The notes below the pieces were generated by a model that did not search any database, had not been told where the DNA came from, and was given only the letters and a program-made list of their open reading frames with translations. This document shows positions 54,535-63,297 of a DNA stretch of 64,000 nucleotides, one piece after another; position 1 is the stretch's first letter, and the number at the start of each line of letters is the position of its first letter. The DNA is taken from NCBI RefSeq assembly GCF_000332355.1, contig NZ_KB235958.1:1358552-1422551 (forward strand), read 5' to 3'. Position numbers and translations under genes: made by a program. Origin of the DNA: Baaleninema simplex PCC 7105. GTDB lineage: Bacteria > Cyanobacteriota > Cyanobacteriia > Cyanobacteriales > Geitlerinemataceae.

Positions 54535-55503
54535 GTGAAACTGCCGACTTCCATTAACACGCTCATCGCTGGCATCCTCATCACCCTGATCAGTCTGTGG
54601 TACGGACAGAATCACGGCTGGATGCCATTAGCCGCCTCTGAGGAAGCCCCCTTAGTCGATGGATTGTTCAACACCATGATGACCATCGCCACGGGGCTGT
54701 TTCTCCTCATTCAAGGGGCGATCGTCATTTCCATTATTAGATTTCGCCAAAAACCGGGAGACAACACCGACGGACCGGCCATCGAAGGTAATATCGGCTT
54801 AGAAATCGTCTGGACGGCGATTCCAGTAGTCATCGTCCTGGTGTTGTCGGTCTACAGCTTCGAGGTCTACAACGAAATGGGAGGACTCGATCCCGCCGCC
54901 TCGAGAGACCCCGGCCCTCAGAAAACCGCCGTCGCGCCGGGTTCGGCTATGGCGGCGACACTTCCAGAGGGGGACGGCGAACAGTTAGCCCTCGGAGTCG
55001 GGGCGTCTCCGGCGACCCAAGGCCGCAACGCCGAACTGGCCGTCGATGTCCTCGGACTCCAATACGCCTGGATTTTCACCTACCCCGACAGCGGCGTCGT
55101 CTCTGGAGAACTCCACGTTCCCGCCGGACGAGAAGTCCAACTCAACATTGCCGCCCAAGATGTGATTCATGCCTTTTGGGTGCCTCAGTTTCGCTTGAAA
55201 CAAGACGCCATTCCCGGCCGCCAAACCGAACTGCGCTTTAAGCCGGAAGTAGCGGGAACCTATCCCCTGATTTGCGCCGAACTGTGCGGGGCGTATCACG
55301 GTGCGATGCGATCGCAAGTCGTCGTTCACCCCCCAGAAGAGTTCGAGGCATGGTTGCAGTCGCAAATCGCCCAACAAGCCGAAGAGACGCCGACGGTGGC
55401 CGCCGCGTTACCGTCAGAGAGCGATCGCCTTCAAGCCCGTACTGCCGATTGGAACGTCACCTCAGACACCCTCGCCTCTCTTCACGCCCATCATAGTTTT
55501 TAG
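54535..55503 (+). CDS. ctaC: Cytochrome c oxidase subunit II
   Basis: 322 residues. Two N-terminal membrane helices (INTLIAGILITLISLWYG; TIATGLFLLIQGAIVISII) and a cupredoxin domain outside the membrane. CuA ligands: VIHAFWVP His, and CAELCGAYHGAM with two Cys, His and Met. The start is GTG 54535 (VKLPTSINTLI), matching the usual family N-terminus with AGAGGAAA about ten bases upstream; a GTG at 54430 would add 35 polar residues. It carries electrons from cytochrome c or plastocyanin to subunit I. The C-terminus has a His-rich end (LHAHHSF). Confidence 0.93.
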   Translation: MKLPTSINTLIAGILITLISLWYGQNHGWMPLAASEEAPLVDGLFNTMMTIATGLFLLIQGAIVISIIRFRQKPGDNTDGPAIEGNIGLEIVWTAIPVVIVLVLSVYSFEVYNEMGGLDPAASRDPGPQKTAVAPGSAMAATLPEGDGEQLALGVGASPATQGRNAELAVDVLGLQYAWIFTYPDSGVVSGELHVPAGREVQLNIAAQDVIHAFWVPQFRLKQDAIPGRQTELRFKPEVAGTYPLICAELCGAYHGAMRSQVVVHPPEEFEAWLQSQIAQQAEETPTVAAALPSESDRLQARTADWNVTSDTLASLHAHHSF

Positions 55504-55574
55504 ACAGTTTTTAGAGAATTTGTCGAGAACCCGTCGAGAACGAATTGGGGCAAATCATTAACCGATAACTATAA

Positions 55575-55599
55575 GTTGGGTTTCGTTCCTTAGCCCAAC
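55575..55599. repeat. Short dispersed hairpin (GTTGGG / CCCAAC)
   Basis: In the ctaC-ctaD gap: GTTGGGTTTCGTTCCT then CCCAACCTACC, a hairpin repeat typical of cyanobacterial intergenic sequence. Confidence 0.5.
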
Positions 55600-55638
55600 C
55601 TACCCTCAAAAACTACGCGAAACTTCACGACTTCACGT

Positions 55639-57321
55639 ATGACCACGACGACACCCCTCGAACCGAATCCAACGCCGCCGAATGGCGAACCCGAACATAA
55701 CGAGCGTCACTGGAAAGACTTCTTCGGTTTCAGTACCGATCACAAAGTCATCGCCATTCAATACTTCGTCACGAGCTTTGTATTTTATCTAATTGCCGGA
55801 GCGATGGCGACGAGCATTCGTATCGAACTCGCCACGCCGAACCCCGACTTTTTGGGATACGAAAACTATAACGGCGTGCTGACCCTACACGGCACGATGA
55901 TGATCTTTTTATGGATCGTTCCGGCCGGCGCAGCCTTTGCCAACTATCTAATTCCACTACAAATCGGCGCTAAAGACATGGCGTTTCCCGTCCTCAACGG
56001 CATCGCCTTTTGGTTGGTTCCCCCCGGCGGTTTGCTGTTGTTGACCAGTCTGTTAATCGATAATCCCCCCGTGGCAGGATGGACGTCCTATCCGCCGCTG
56101 AGTTTAATCAGCGGACAGGTGGGAGAAATGATGTGGATTCTCAGCGTTTTGCTGTTGGGAACTTCATCGATTTTAGGGGGGATTAACTTCGTCACCACCA
56201 TTTTCAAAATGCGGATTGAGGAGATGTCGATTTACGATATGCCCTTATTCTGCTGGGCGATGTTAGCCACGTCGCTGTTAATTTTGGTTTCGACGCCCGT
56301 ATTAGCTGGGGCGTTGATTCTGCTGAGTTTCGACCTGATTGCCGGAACGGCCTTTTTCAATCCCACTGGCGGCGGCGATCCGATCGTGTACCAGCATATG
56401 TTTTGGTTTTACTCGCACCCGGCGGTTTACATTATGATTTTGCCGGTGTTCGGGTTGATTTCAGAAGTGATCCCCGTTCACGCTCGCAAACCGATTTTCG
56501 GGTACAAAGCGATCGCCTATTCCAGTATCGCGATCGCCTTTTTGGGCAATATCGTGTGGGCGCACCATATGTTCACCAGCGGCACGCCGGGATGGTTGCG
56601 CGTGTTCTTCATGGCCGCGACGATGGTGATCGCCGTTCCCACCGGAATCAAAGTCTTTAGTTGGGTGGCGACGATGTGGGGTGGAAAGCTTCGCCTCAAC
56701 AGTGCCATGTTGTTCGCTGTGGGCTTCGTGTCGATGTTCCTCGTCGGCGGACTCAGCGGCGTCATGGTCGCCTCAGTACCCTTCGACATCCACGTTCACG
56801 ATACCTATTTCATCGTCGCACACTTCCATTACGTCCTGTTTGGCGGTAGCGTCTTCGGCATTTACGCGGGAATTTACCACTGGTTCCCGAAAATGGTGGG
56901 ACGGATGCTGAACGAGTTTTGGGGCAAAGTCCATTTCGTTTTAACGTTCGTCGGCTTTAACTTGGCGTTTTTCCCGATGCACATTTTGGGATTGCAGGGG
57001 ATGCCCCGTCGGGTGGTGCAGTACGATCCCGAACTGACCTCGCTCAACCAGCTTTGTACGGTGGGGTCGATTATTCTGGCAATTTCGACAGTCCCGTTTT
57101 TGATTAACGCCGTGTGGGCTTGGTTTTGGGGTCCCGAAGCCAGTGCCAATCCTTGGAACGCGTTGACGTTGGAGTGGCAAACCAGCTCGCCGCCGATTAT
57201 CGAAAACTTCGAGGAAGAACCGGTGTTGTGGTCGGGCCCTTACGATTACGGGATCGATCGCGAACCGAAAGACGAACAGTCCGTTTCCGAATTATTGGCG
57301 GAGGTCAAAGCGGAACTGTAA
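55639..57321 (+). CDS. ctaD: Cytochrome c oxidase subunit I
   Basis: 560 residues, twelve membrane helices. Ligands: His in TLHGTMMIF (heme a), the CuB and cross-link site FWFYSHPAVYIMILP, HH in WAHHMFTSG, and VAHFHYVLFGG (heme a/a3). The YSHPAVY motif replaces the Glu of HPEVY, marking an A2-type oxidase; K-channel Lys is in TGIKVFSW. It reduces O2 to water and pumps protons. Polar tails are present at both ends. Same operon as ctaC and ctaE. Confidence 0.97.
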   Translation: MTTTTPLEPNPTPPNGEPEHNERHWKDFFGFSTDHKVIAIQYFVTSFVFYLIAGAMATSIRIELATPNPDFLGYENYNGVLTLHGTMMIFLWIVPAGAAFANYLIPLQIGAKDMAFPVLNGIAFWLVPPGGLLLLTSLLIDNPPVAGWTSYPPLSLISGQVGEMMWILSVLLLGTSSILGGINFVTTIFKMRIEEMSIYDMPLFCWAMLATSLLILVSTPVLAGALILLSFDLIAGTAFFNPTGGGDPIVYQHMFWFYSHPAVYIMILPVFGLISEVIPVHARKPIFGYKAIAYSSIAIAFLGNIVWAHHMFTSGTPGWLRVFFMAATMVIAVPTGIKVFSWVATMWGGKLRLNSAMLFAVGFVSMFLVGGLSGVMVASVPFDIHVHDTYFIVAHFHYVLFGGSVFGIYAGIYHWFPKMVGRMLNEFWGKVHFVLTFVGFNLAFFPMHILGLQGMPRRVVQYDPELTSLNQLCTVGSIILAISTVPFLINAVWAWFWGPEASANPWNALTLEWQTSSPPIIENFEEEPVLWSGPYDYGIDREPKDEQSVSELLAEVKAEL

Positions 57322-57395
57322 GGCATTGTATTCAGAAACCGGCGATCGCCCTCGGGGGTTGTCGGTTTCGCATCGATGTCTTGAAACTGAGTCAA

Positions 57396-57481
57396 AACTT
57401 ACGCGTTCGCACCATTTGTAGGATGGGCAATACCCACCGATCTCTACATTGAGTGAGAATTAACCTTAAATTGCGTAAGTT
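57396..57481. repeat. MITE-like repeat between ctaD and ctaE
   Basis: 86 bases with inverted ends AACTTACGC and GCGTAAGTT around TTGTAGGATGGGCAATACCC, a sequence type common in cyanobacterial gaps. It lies inside the operon, where it could affect read-through or processing of the ctaCDE message. Confidence 0.6.
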
Positions 57482-57526
57482 CTATCAGTCTTTAAACGAA
57501 TCGAACACAAGCAGTTAGCGAAAGTT

Positions 57527-58147
57527 ATGCAAGGTTCTACTGTCGATACCTCTCAAACCGCGATGGCGGTGTCTCAACACGCCGAGGCGTCCGGCCACGG
57601 CGACCATCCCGACCATCGTATTTTTGGCGTTTACGTGTTTCTGCTGGCTGAGTCGATGATTTTTCTCGGCTTGTTCGCAGCATACTTGACGTTTCGTGCA
57701 GTGGCGGACGTTTGGCCGCCGCAAGGAACGCCGGAATTGGAGCTGTTGTTACCGACGGCGAACACGATAATTCTGGTTTCGAGCAGTTTCGTGATGAACC
57801 GGGGCAACCAGGCCATCCGTCAAAACGACGTTGCGGGGATGCGAAAGTGGTTCGCGATTACGGCGTTGATGGGAGCGGTGTTCCTGTTGGGTCAGGGATA
57901 CGAGTATTTCACCAACGAGTTTAGTTTGACGGACAACCTGTTTACGAGTACGTTTTACGTCTTGACCGGGTTTCACGGACTCCACGTGACGTTCGGCTTG
58001 GGGTTGATTGCGGTGGTGTTACTGCGATCGCTCAAATCCGGTCGCTATACCAACGAAAGTCATTTCGGGCCGGAAGCAGCGGAACTGTACTGGCACTTCG
58101 TCGATATCGTTTGGATCGTGTTGTTTACGATTTTATATTTGTTTTGA
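57527..58147 (+). CDS. ctaE: Cytochrome c oxidase subunit III
   Basis: 206 residues, five membrane helices, the short bacterial form. A His-rich N-terminus (HAEASGHGDHPDHR) then GVYVFLLAESMIFLGLFAAY; GFHGLHVTFGLG and ELYWHFVDIVWIVLF are family signatures. It stabilises subunit I. The TGA stop (58145-58147) coincides with the start of an IS200/IS605-type end sequence. Confidence 0.95.
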   Translation: MQGSTVDTSQTAMAVSQHAEASGHGDHPDHRIFGVYVFLLAESMIFLGLFAAYLTFRAVADVWPPQGTPELELLLPTANTIILVSSSFVMNRGNQAIRQNDVAGMRKWFAITALMGAVFLLGQGYEYFTNEFSLTDNLFTSTFYVLTGFHGLHVTFGLGLIAVVLLRSLKSGRYTNESHFGPEAAELYWHFVDIVWIVLFTILYLF

Positions 58148-58180
58148 CATCTTCACCGCCCTTGAAGGGCGGTGATTTCT
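58145..58180. mobile_element. Solo right end of an IS200/IS605-type element
   Basis: TGACATCTTCACCGCC followed by the perfect hairpin CACCGCCC-TTGAA-GGGCGGTG (58154-58174) and ATTTC, the standard end of many cyanobacterial tnpB elements. No tnpB or left end is found before the next gene, so this is a remnant or minimal non-autonomous copy. It may also terminate the ctaCDE transcript, although no T-run follows. Confidence 0.6.
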
Positions 58181-58246
58181 GCTCTGCTAAGCAGTTACGA
58201 GTTCGACGACACCACTGACTCAGATCGCCGGGTTTCCCTTCAACCT

Positions 58247-60565
58247 CTAACGCGCCTCCGCGATCAATCCTACGATTTTATCGAGCAACTGTTCCGGTTC
58301 CATCGGTCGCGACAAACAGTCGTTGGCACCGCTGGCCAAACACTGCTCTAAAATATCCGGGGTTCCCGTTTCCGTCATCAACAGGATTTTTAACGACTGC
58401 ATCGCCGGAAGTTGGCGCAGCATGGAAATAAACTCGCATCCGTCCATTCCCGACAACCGGCGATCGACGATCGCCGCCACGGGTTTGAGCATTTCGATCT
58501 GTTCGAGAGCTGTGGAACTTTCTAACATCCAAATGGCGTGATATCCCGCCGCCGTCAACAAATCGCAAATTAACGTGGCTTCTTCCTCGCATTCGGCCAC
58601 CAGGATCACTTGACCTTGAGGCGTGACGGCGGTTTTCAGGCGACCTCGGCGGTGGCCGTCGCTGGGAACCGTTGCCGCTTTGGGGTGCGTCGGCTGCGTC
58701 GGAAGCCGGATGGTGAATTTCGAGCCGATACCCACTTGCGACTCGACTGAAATCGAACCGCCGTGGAGTTCGACGAGTTGCTTCGTCAACGCCAGCCCCA
58801 ACCCCATACCGCCGTATTTGCGAGTATAGGTCGATTCGAGTTGGCGGAAGGTTTGGAACAACAGCGATTGCTGTTCTTCGGGAATGCCGATGCCGGTATC
58901 TTCGATTTCAAAGATGGCGTATTCGGCATTTCGAGACATCCGCAACTTCGCTTGACCTCCCGTAGCGGTAAATTTGAGCGCGTTGCTGAGGAGGTTGAAC
59001 AGGATTTGGCGGACGCGATCGCGATCGGCCCGAAAGCGATCGCCCTTCGCACTCAACTGCACGTCTAAATTCAAACGAACGCCGTTAACCGCCGCGCGAT
59101 CGACCATCATCCGCAACATCTGACGCCCCAGTTGCGAGAGGGAAAATTCCGAGACCTTCAACACGGTTTTTCCCGATTCGATTTGGGACAAGTCCAACAG
59201 GTCGTTAATCAACTCCATCAAGTGTTCGCCACTGTTATAAATCGTTTGGAGATACTCTCGCTGTTTGGGCGTTAAATGTCCGAAAGACCACCGCAGCAAC
59301 GTCGAAGACATTCCGATGATGCAGGTTAGAGGCGTTTTCAGTTCGTGGCCGATGGTGGCCAGAAATTCCGTTCGCGTTTGACTGGCGGCTTGGGCGGCTA
59401 CCAGAGCTTCTCGTAAGTCCCGCGTTCGCCGATCGACCTGTTGTTCGAGGGTTTGTTTTTGCTGCTCGAGTTCGGCGTACAGTTGGGCTTGGGCGATCGC
59501 CAGACCGAAGCGATCGGCGATATGTTCGAGAAATTCCCGTTCTCGAGGTTGCCACGTTCTCGGGCGATCGCATTGATGGGCGACGATCAGTCCCCAGAGT
59601 TCTTCGCCCTCTTGGGTGCGAGTTCTCACGCGAACGGGAACGATGAGTTGCGATCGCACGCGTCCCTGTTTCAGCAGGCGACGCCACGGCCCGGACAAGC
59701 CCCGCGCCTCGGACAAGTCGTCGAGAACGAGAACTTCTCCCGCTTCGTAGCGATCGCGGTCTTGGCTTAACAAACTCCAGTCGGAGTCGGGACAGAGAAT
59801 CGACGGAATTTCTTTCTCGGGCGTGCGACTTTCGTACGTCATCCAATCGTGGGACGGTTCGGATGGGGTCGTCGGCGACGTATCGCGAGCGACACGGTCG
59901 AACTGGTACACGGCCAGGCGATCGAGTTCGAGGAAACGTCGCACGTGTTCGACCGTACTCGAAATCAGTTCGGGGAGTTCGACGCACTGGCGAGTTTGAG
60001 TCGTGACGCGTTCGAGCAACCGTTCTTGTTCGACTTGCTGGCTGAGGGCGTCTTCGACGGGACGACAGACCGATGATAAATCGGGCGATCGCTCGGTTTC
60101 AGCGAGAACGGCGGCCAGTTGCAGGGCGAACTCGCTTTGGCGTCGGGGGTCGTTCGTCCCGAGGGCGGCTAAGGCGCGTTTTCGGATCTCGGTATCGAGG
60201 GGAGCGTCCGCCCACAGGCTACTATCGGGGTTTAACGCAGCGGCGATGGTTTCGGGGTCGAACGTCAAACCCACCTCCATCGATTCGTCGTCGGCCTGTG
60301 AAGGGGATTTCGGATCGGTCGGACTCGGGTGAGGGGGCGTCTGTCGCCCGATGAGAAGTGCGCTGAAACTCGGCGATACTCCTAGGACGAAGCGCGTTCT
60401 AGAAGGGTCTTGCTGCGAGGAGAAGGCAGGTGCGAAGGGGGTTTCCGTCAGGACAAACGAAGGCTCGACGTCGGTGGCCACTGTATGTCGAACCAGAGTG
60501 TGAAGCCGCTCGAACGCCGTGGCGGGCAGCGTTCGAGACGCGAGATCGGGATGAGAAATATCCAT
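58247..60565 (-). CDS. GAF hybrid histidine kinase with receiver domain
   Basis: About 772 residues, soluble. An N-terminal region of unknown class (~180), then a GAF domain (~200-370; LIVPVRVRTRTQEGEELWGLI), a coiled coil, HisKA (EFLATIGHELKTPLTCIIGM), HATPase (LFNLLSNALKFT, IEDTGIGIP, GGMGLGLALT) and a C-terminal REC (AIVDRRLSGMDGCEF; conserved Lys region LSRPMEPEQ has Arg). The acidic pocket is AECEEE rather than DD. ATG 60565 is taken; a TTG at 60592 is the other option. Its input could be a chromophore, but no GAF chromophore Cys motif is obvious. Confidence 0.88.
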   Translation of the reverse strand: MDISHPDLASRTLPATAFERLHTLVRHTVATDVEPSFVLTETPFAPAFSSQQDPSRTRFVLGVSPSFSALLIGRQTPPHPSPTDPKSPSQADDESMEVGLTFDPETIAAALNPDSSLWADAPLDTEIRKRALAALGTNDPRRQSEFALQLAAVLAETERSPDLSSVCRPVEDALSQQVEQERLLERVTTQTRQCVELPELISSTVEHVRRFLELDRLAVYQFDRVARDTSPTTPSEPSHDWMTYESRTPEKEIPSILCPDSDWSLLSQDRDRYEAGEVLVLDDLSEARGLSGPWRRLLKQGRVRSQLIVPVRVRTRTQEGEELWGLIVAHQCDRPRTWQPREREFLEHIADRFGLAIAQAQLYAELEQQKQTLEQQVDRRTRDLREALVAAQAASQTRTEFLATIGHELKTPLTCIIGMSSTLLRWSFGHLTPKQREYLQTIYNSGEHLMELINDLLDLSQIESGKTVLKVSEFSLSQLGRQMLRMMVDRAAVNGVRLNLDVQLSAKGDRFRADRDRVRQILFNLLSNALKFTATGGQAKLRMSRNAEYAIFEIEDTGIGIPEEQQSLLFQTFRQLESTYTRKYGGMGLGLALTKQLVELHGGSISVESQVGIGSKFTIRLPTQPTHPKAATVPSDGHRRGRLKTAVTPQGQVILVAECEEEATLICDLLTAAGYHAIWMLESSTALEQIEMLKPVAAIVDRRLSGMDGCEFISMLRQLPAMQSLKILLMTETGTPDILEQCLASGANDCLSRPMEPEQLLDKIVGLIAEAR

Positions 60566-60974
60566 CAGTTTATACAATACGTCGAGCTGCAAGGGGAAGT
60601 GACACCAGCCTCAAGACGCGCGTGGGAAGCGGGAGAAGCAGGGAATACGGTAATTGTCGTCCACTCGATAACGGAGTTCGATCGCCAGAACCTTCCCTCA
60701 ATATTTTGGGGTTGAATTCTCGTTTTTTTTGAGAAGTCGAGTGGAGAGGGAAACGGCAAGGTCTTATGCAAAAAGTCGCTGAAAAACGCTTTAGAACACC
60801 AGAAATCGAGCGGTCGTCGAAACGTCCTATTACTATGCTAGTCTCGGTCAGAGTCCGATTGAAAAACGATCGTTTAAACTTAGGAATTGAGTGAAAAAAA
60901 GTATTTGTGCGAGGCTCGGTCGTTTCTCGACAAAATCGATCGTTTTTTTTAAGATCTCGATCGCCTCAGTTGAG
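60566..60974. other. Intergenic gap between the hybrid kinase and lipB
   Basis: 409 bases. It holds the promoter zone of the minus-strand kinase (GATAACGGAGTTCG near 60668, no clear boxes) and the 3' region of lipB. Poly-T/A stretches at 60720-60730 and 60943-60951. Nothing coding recognised. Confidence 0.35.
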
Positions 60975-61721
60975 TTACGATCTCTGCAAGGTCGGATCGA
61001 AGTTCGGAGCGTCGAAGTCGAACCCCTCAACCTCAACCTCGCGATCGCACGCCGACAACTCGGCGACTTCTATCTCGAATACGTCGATAAAGCGATCGAA
61101 AATCTGAGGAACGACCTGTTCGACGGTGACATGGGGACGGAATTGAGCCAAGCTACCTACAGGCTTGTCCGCAATGCCGCAGGGTACGATCGCCCCAAAT
61201 CCCTTTAAATCGGGACAGACGTTCAGCGCGAAGCCGTGCATGGTAATCCAACGACTGACTTTGATTCCCAAGGCGGCCAGTTTGCGCCCTTCGACCCAAA
61301 CCCCCGTCAACCCCGGAACGCGATCGCCCTCGAGTCCGTAATCGGACAAGACGCGGAGAACGACTTCCTCGAGCTGGCGTAAGTACCAGTGCAAGTCGCA
61401 GCGGTAACGGTTTAAATTGAGAATCGGATACCCAACCAGTTGACCGGGACAGTGATACGTGACCTCTCCACCTCGTTCGATACGATACAGGTCTAGACTG
61501 TCGGCTGCTTCGGGATCGAATTTGAGGAAGTTGGGATCGGCTCCCCGTCCTAATGTATAAACCGGAGGATGTTCGAGTAACAGAAGTACGTCGTCGAGTT
61601 CGGGAGTTTGACGCCGTCGCTCGACGAGCGATCGCTGCCAAGACCAGGCAATCTGATAGGGGATCGGGGTTTTCACCCAGAAAGCACGAAGCACACGGGA
61701 AGGGATATTACTAGAAATCAT
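60975..61721 (-). CDS. lipB: Octanoyltransferase LipB
   Basis: 248 residues, transfers octanoyl from ACP to lipoyl domains. Family motifs: [19 protein letters not shown], the acyl-site Lys in [19 protein letters not shown] and the Cys of [14 protein letters not shown]-terminal tail beyond residue 225 is acidic and variable. It starts at ATG 61721. The neighbouring genes do not form a lipoate operon. Confidence 0.94.
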   Translation of the reverse strand: MISSNIPSRVLRAFWVKTPIPYQIAWSWQRSLVERRRQTPELDDVLLLLEHPPVYTLGRGADPNFLKFDPEAADSLDLYRIERGGEVTYHCPGQLVGYPILNLNRYRCDLHWYLRQLEEVVLRVLSDYGLEGDRVPGLTGVWVEGRKLAALGIKVSRWITMHGFALNVCPDLKGFGAIVPCGIADKPVGSLAQFRPHVTVEQVVPQIFDRFIDVFEIEVAELSACDREVEVEGFDFDAPNFDPTLQRS

Positions 61722-62032
61722 ATCAAAGATCGAGAGAATTTCAAGTCATTTCGGTATCGATTTCCAAAAAATAAAATCACGAATTGTCAAGGAATGCAAA
61801 GGATTCTAAAGTGCCTTCCAAGCTGTCTGCAATCCGCCATACAATAGGGAGTAAGAAAGCTCGGTTCGCAAAACGTCTTTCTCCAAAGAGCGAAGGGGTT
61901 GACAGAAGGCTCGAAAAAAAGCGGCAATGCCCGCCCCGCTTTGGGTAGAGCTGAACGTCAAACCCAAATATCCAGGGAAAAACGACCGTAGCTTTCATTG
62001 ACAAAAGGGTTCTCGAGCGGGAAATTTCAAAG
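61722..62032 (+). promoter_or_regulatory. Long 5' leader of hpf/lrtA
   Basis: About 300 bases before the ribosome hibernation gene. It contains AAAGGATTCTAAAGTGCC (61797-61816) and a hairpin AAAGCGG ... CCGCTTT (61918-61942). lrtA genes are known for long leaders with conserved sequence that affect dark stability of the mRNA, so this leader is probably functional. Promoter boxes were not certain. Confidence 0.5.
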
Positions 62033-62650
62033 ATGAAACTAGTTATCCAAGGCAAAAATATTGAAATCACCGATGCCATTCGTGACTACGTCAACGACAA
62101 AATTACTAAAGCGGTGAATCACTTTCAGAATCTAACCACTGAAGTGGACGTTCATCTGTCAGTCGCTCGCAATCCTCGCATCTCTACAAACCAATCGGCT
62201 GAGGTGACGATTTATGCCAACGGAACGGTGATTCGCGCTCAAGAAAGCACGGAATCCATGTACGCCAGCATCGATTTGGTGGCCAACAAAATCGCCCGTC
62301 AGTTGCGTAAGTATAAAGAAAAACGCAACCGCAAGCTACACGTTCCGTCCAAAACCAGCGAAACTGTGGCCGAAGCCCCAGTCGTCGAAGATCTCATTGG
62401 CGATCGCACCGTCGAACTTCCCGAAGAAGTGGTTCGCACGAAATACTTTGCCATGCCACCGATGAGCGTTCGGGAAGCCTTGGAACAACTACAACTGGTC
62501 GATCACGACTTCTTTGTATTCTGCAACGCTGAAACCGAAGAAATCAACGTGATTTACGAACGCAACCACGGCGGTTACGGCGTCATTCAACCCCGAAAAG
62601 CCCAAGAAAACGGCTACCTGTCAAACGACGAAATGTCCAAAGCCTCCTAA
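62033..62650 (+). CDS. hpf: Long ribosome hibernation promoting factor (LrtA)
   Basis: 205 residues. N-terminal S30AE domain ([39 protein letters not shown]) and a C-terminal dimerisation domain ([38 protein letters not shown]), the long HPF type that dimerises 70S ribosomes into 100S. In cyanobacteria this is LrtA, induced in the dark or under stress. It starts at ATG 62033; no other start suits. Confidence 0.96.
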   Translation: MKLVIQGKNIEITDAIRDYVNDKITKAVNHFQNLTTEVDVHLSVARNPRISTNQSAEVTIYANGTVIRAQESTESMYASIDLVANKIARQLRKYKEKRNRKLHVPSKTSETVAEAPVVEDLIGDRTVELPEEVVRTKYFAMPPMSVREALEQLQLVDHDFFVFCNAETEEINVIYERNHGGYGVIQPRKAQENGYLSNDEMSKAS

Positions 62651-62669
62651 CTTCAGTTTCTCGAACGTT

Positions 62670-62688
62670 CTAGGGAGTATCGATCGCT
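62670..62688 (+). terminator. Possible terminator after hpf
   Basis: GGGAG-TATCGATCG-CTCCC hairpin about 20 bases after the stop, followed by CAAACG rather than a T-run. A weak terminator candidate. Confidence 0.35.
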
Positions 62689-62730
62689 CCCCAAACGTTC
62701 GAGTCGTGAAGCCGCTTTAAACTCTCGCAA

Positions 62731-62756
62731 CAGGGACGCCTTAACCGGCGTCTCTG
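62731..62756. terminator. Convergent hairpin terminator between hpf and tadA
   Basis: CAGGGACGCC-TTAAC-CGGCGTCTCTG, followed by TTT on the plus strand. It overlaps the tadA stop codon at 62741 and suits ends from both directions. Confidence 0.55.
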
Positions 62757-63232
62757 TTTGGCGTTTGGGGCGATCGCTTCCGGGTGCGATCGAACCACTG
62801 CTGCAACTGCTGGCGACATTCCGTTTCGAGAATTCCCCCGAATACCGTCAACCGATGGTTCGAGACGCGACTGTCAGGAAGGTTCGACACCGTCCGCACC
62901 GAACCCGTTTTCGGATCGTCCGCCCCGTATACCAACCGTCCCAATCTCGCCAACACGATCGCCCCGGCGCACATGGGACAGGGTTCGAGGGTCACGTAAA
63001 GCGTGCATCGGGTTAAATGCCAAGAATTTAACGCTCGCCCCGCATCTCGCAACGCGAGAATTTCGGCGTGGGCAGTGGGATCGCGATCGCGTTCTCGGCG
63101 ATTTTCCCCCACGGCGACGAGGGTGTTTGTGGAATCGTCGACCACCACCGCCCCGACTGGAACCTCCCCCGCTTCACCCGCCGCTTTCGCCAAGCGCAAC
63201 GCCACGCGCATCCAATTTCGGTCGATCGTCAT
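62741..63232 (-). CDS. tadA: tRNA adenosine(34) deaminase
   Basis: 163 residues, zinc-dependent deaminase that converts A34 to inosine in tRNA-Arg(ACG). Active site: DPTAHAEILAL (His and proton-shuttling Glu) and TLEPCPMCAGAI (two Cys ligands). The C-terminal SNLPDSRVSNHRLTVFGGIL is the family's tRNA-binding part. ATG 63232 (MTIDRNWMRVALRLA). Confidence 0.93.
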   Translation of the reverse strand: MTIDRNWMRVALRLAKAAGEAGEVPVGAVVVDDSTNTLVAVGENRRERDRDPTAHAEILALRDAGRALNSWHLTRCTLYVTLEPCPMCAGAIVLARLGRLVYGADDPKTGSVRTVSNLPDSRVSNHRLTVFGGILETECRQQLQQWFDRTRKRSPQTPNRDAG

Positions 63233-63297
63233 TGCAACTCATTGAAATTCCATTTCTAGAGACGTGGGGAGGGACGCATCCAGAAAAAGCAACGACC

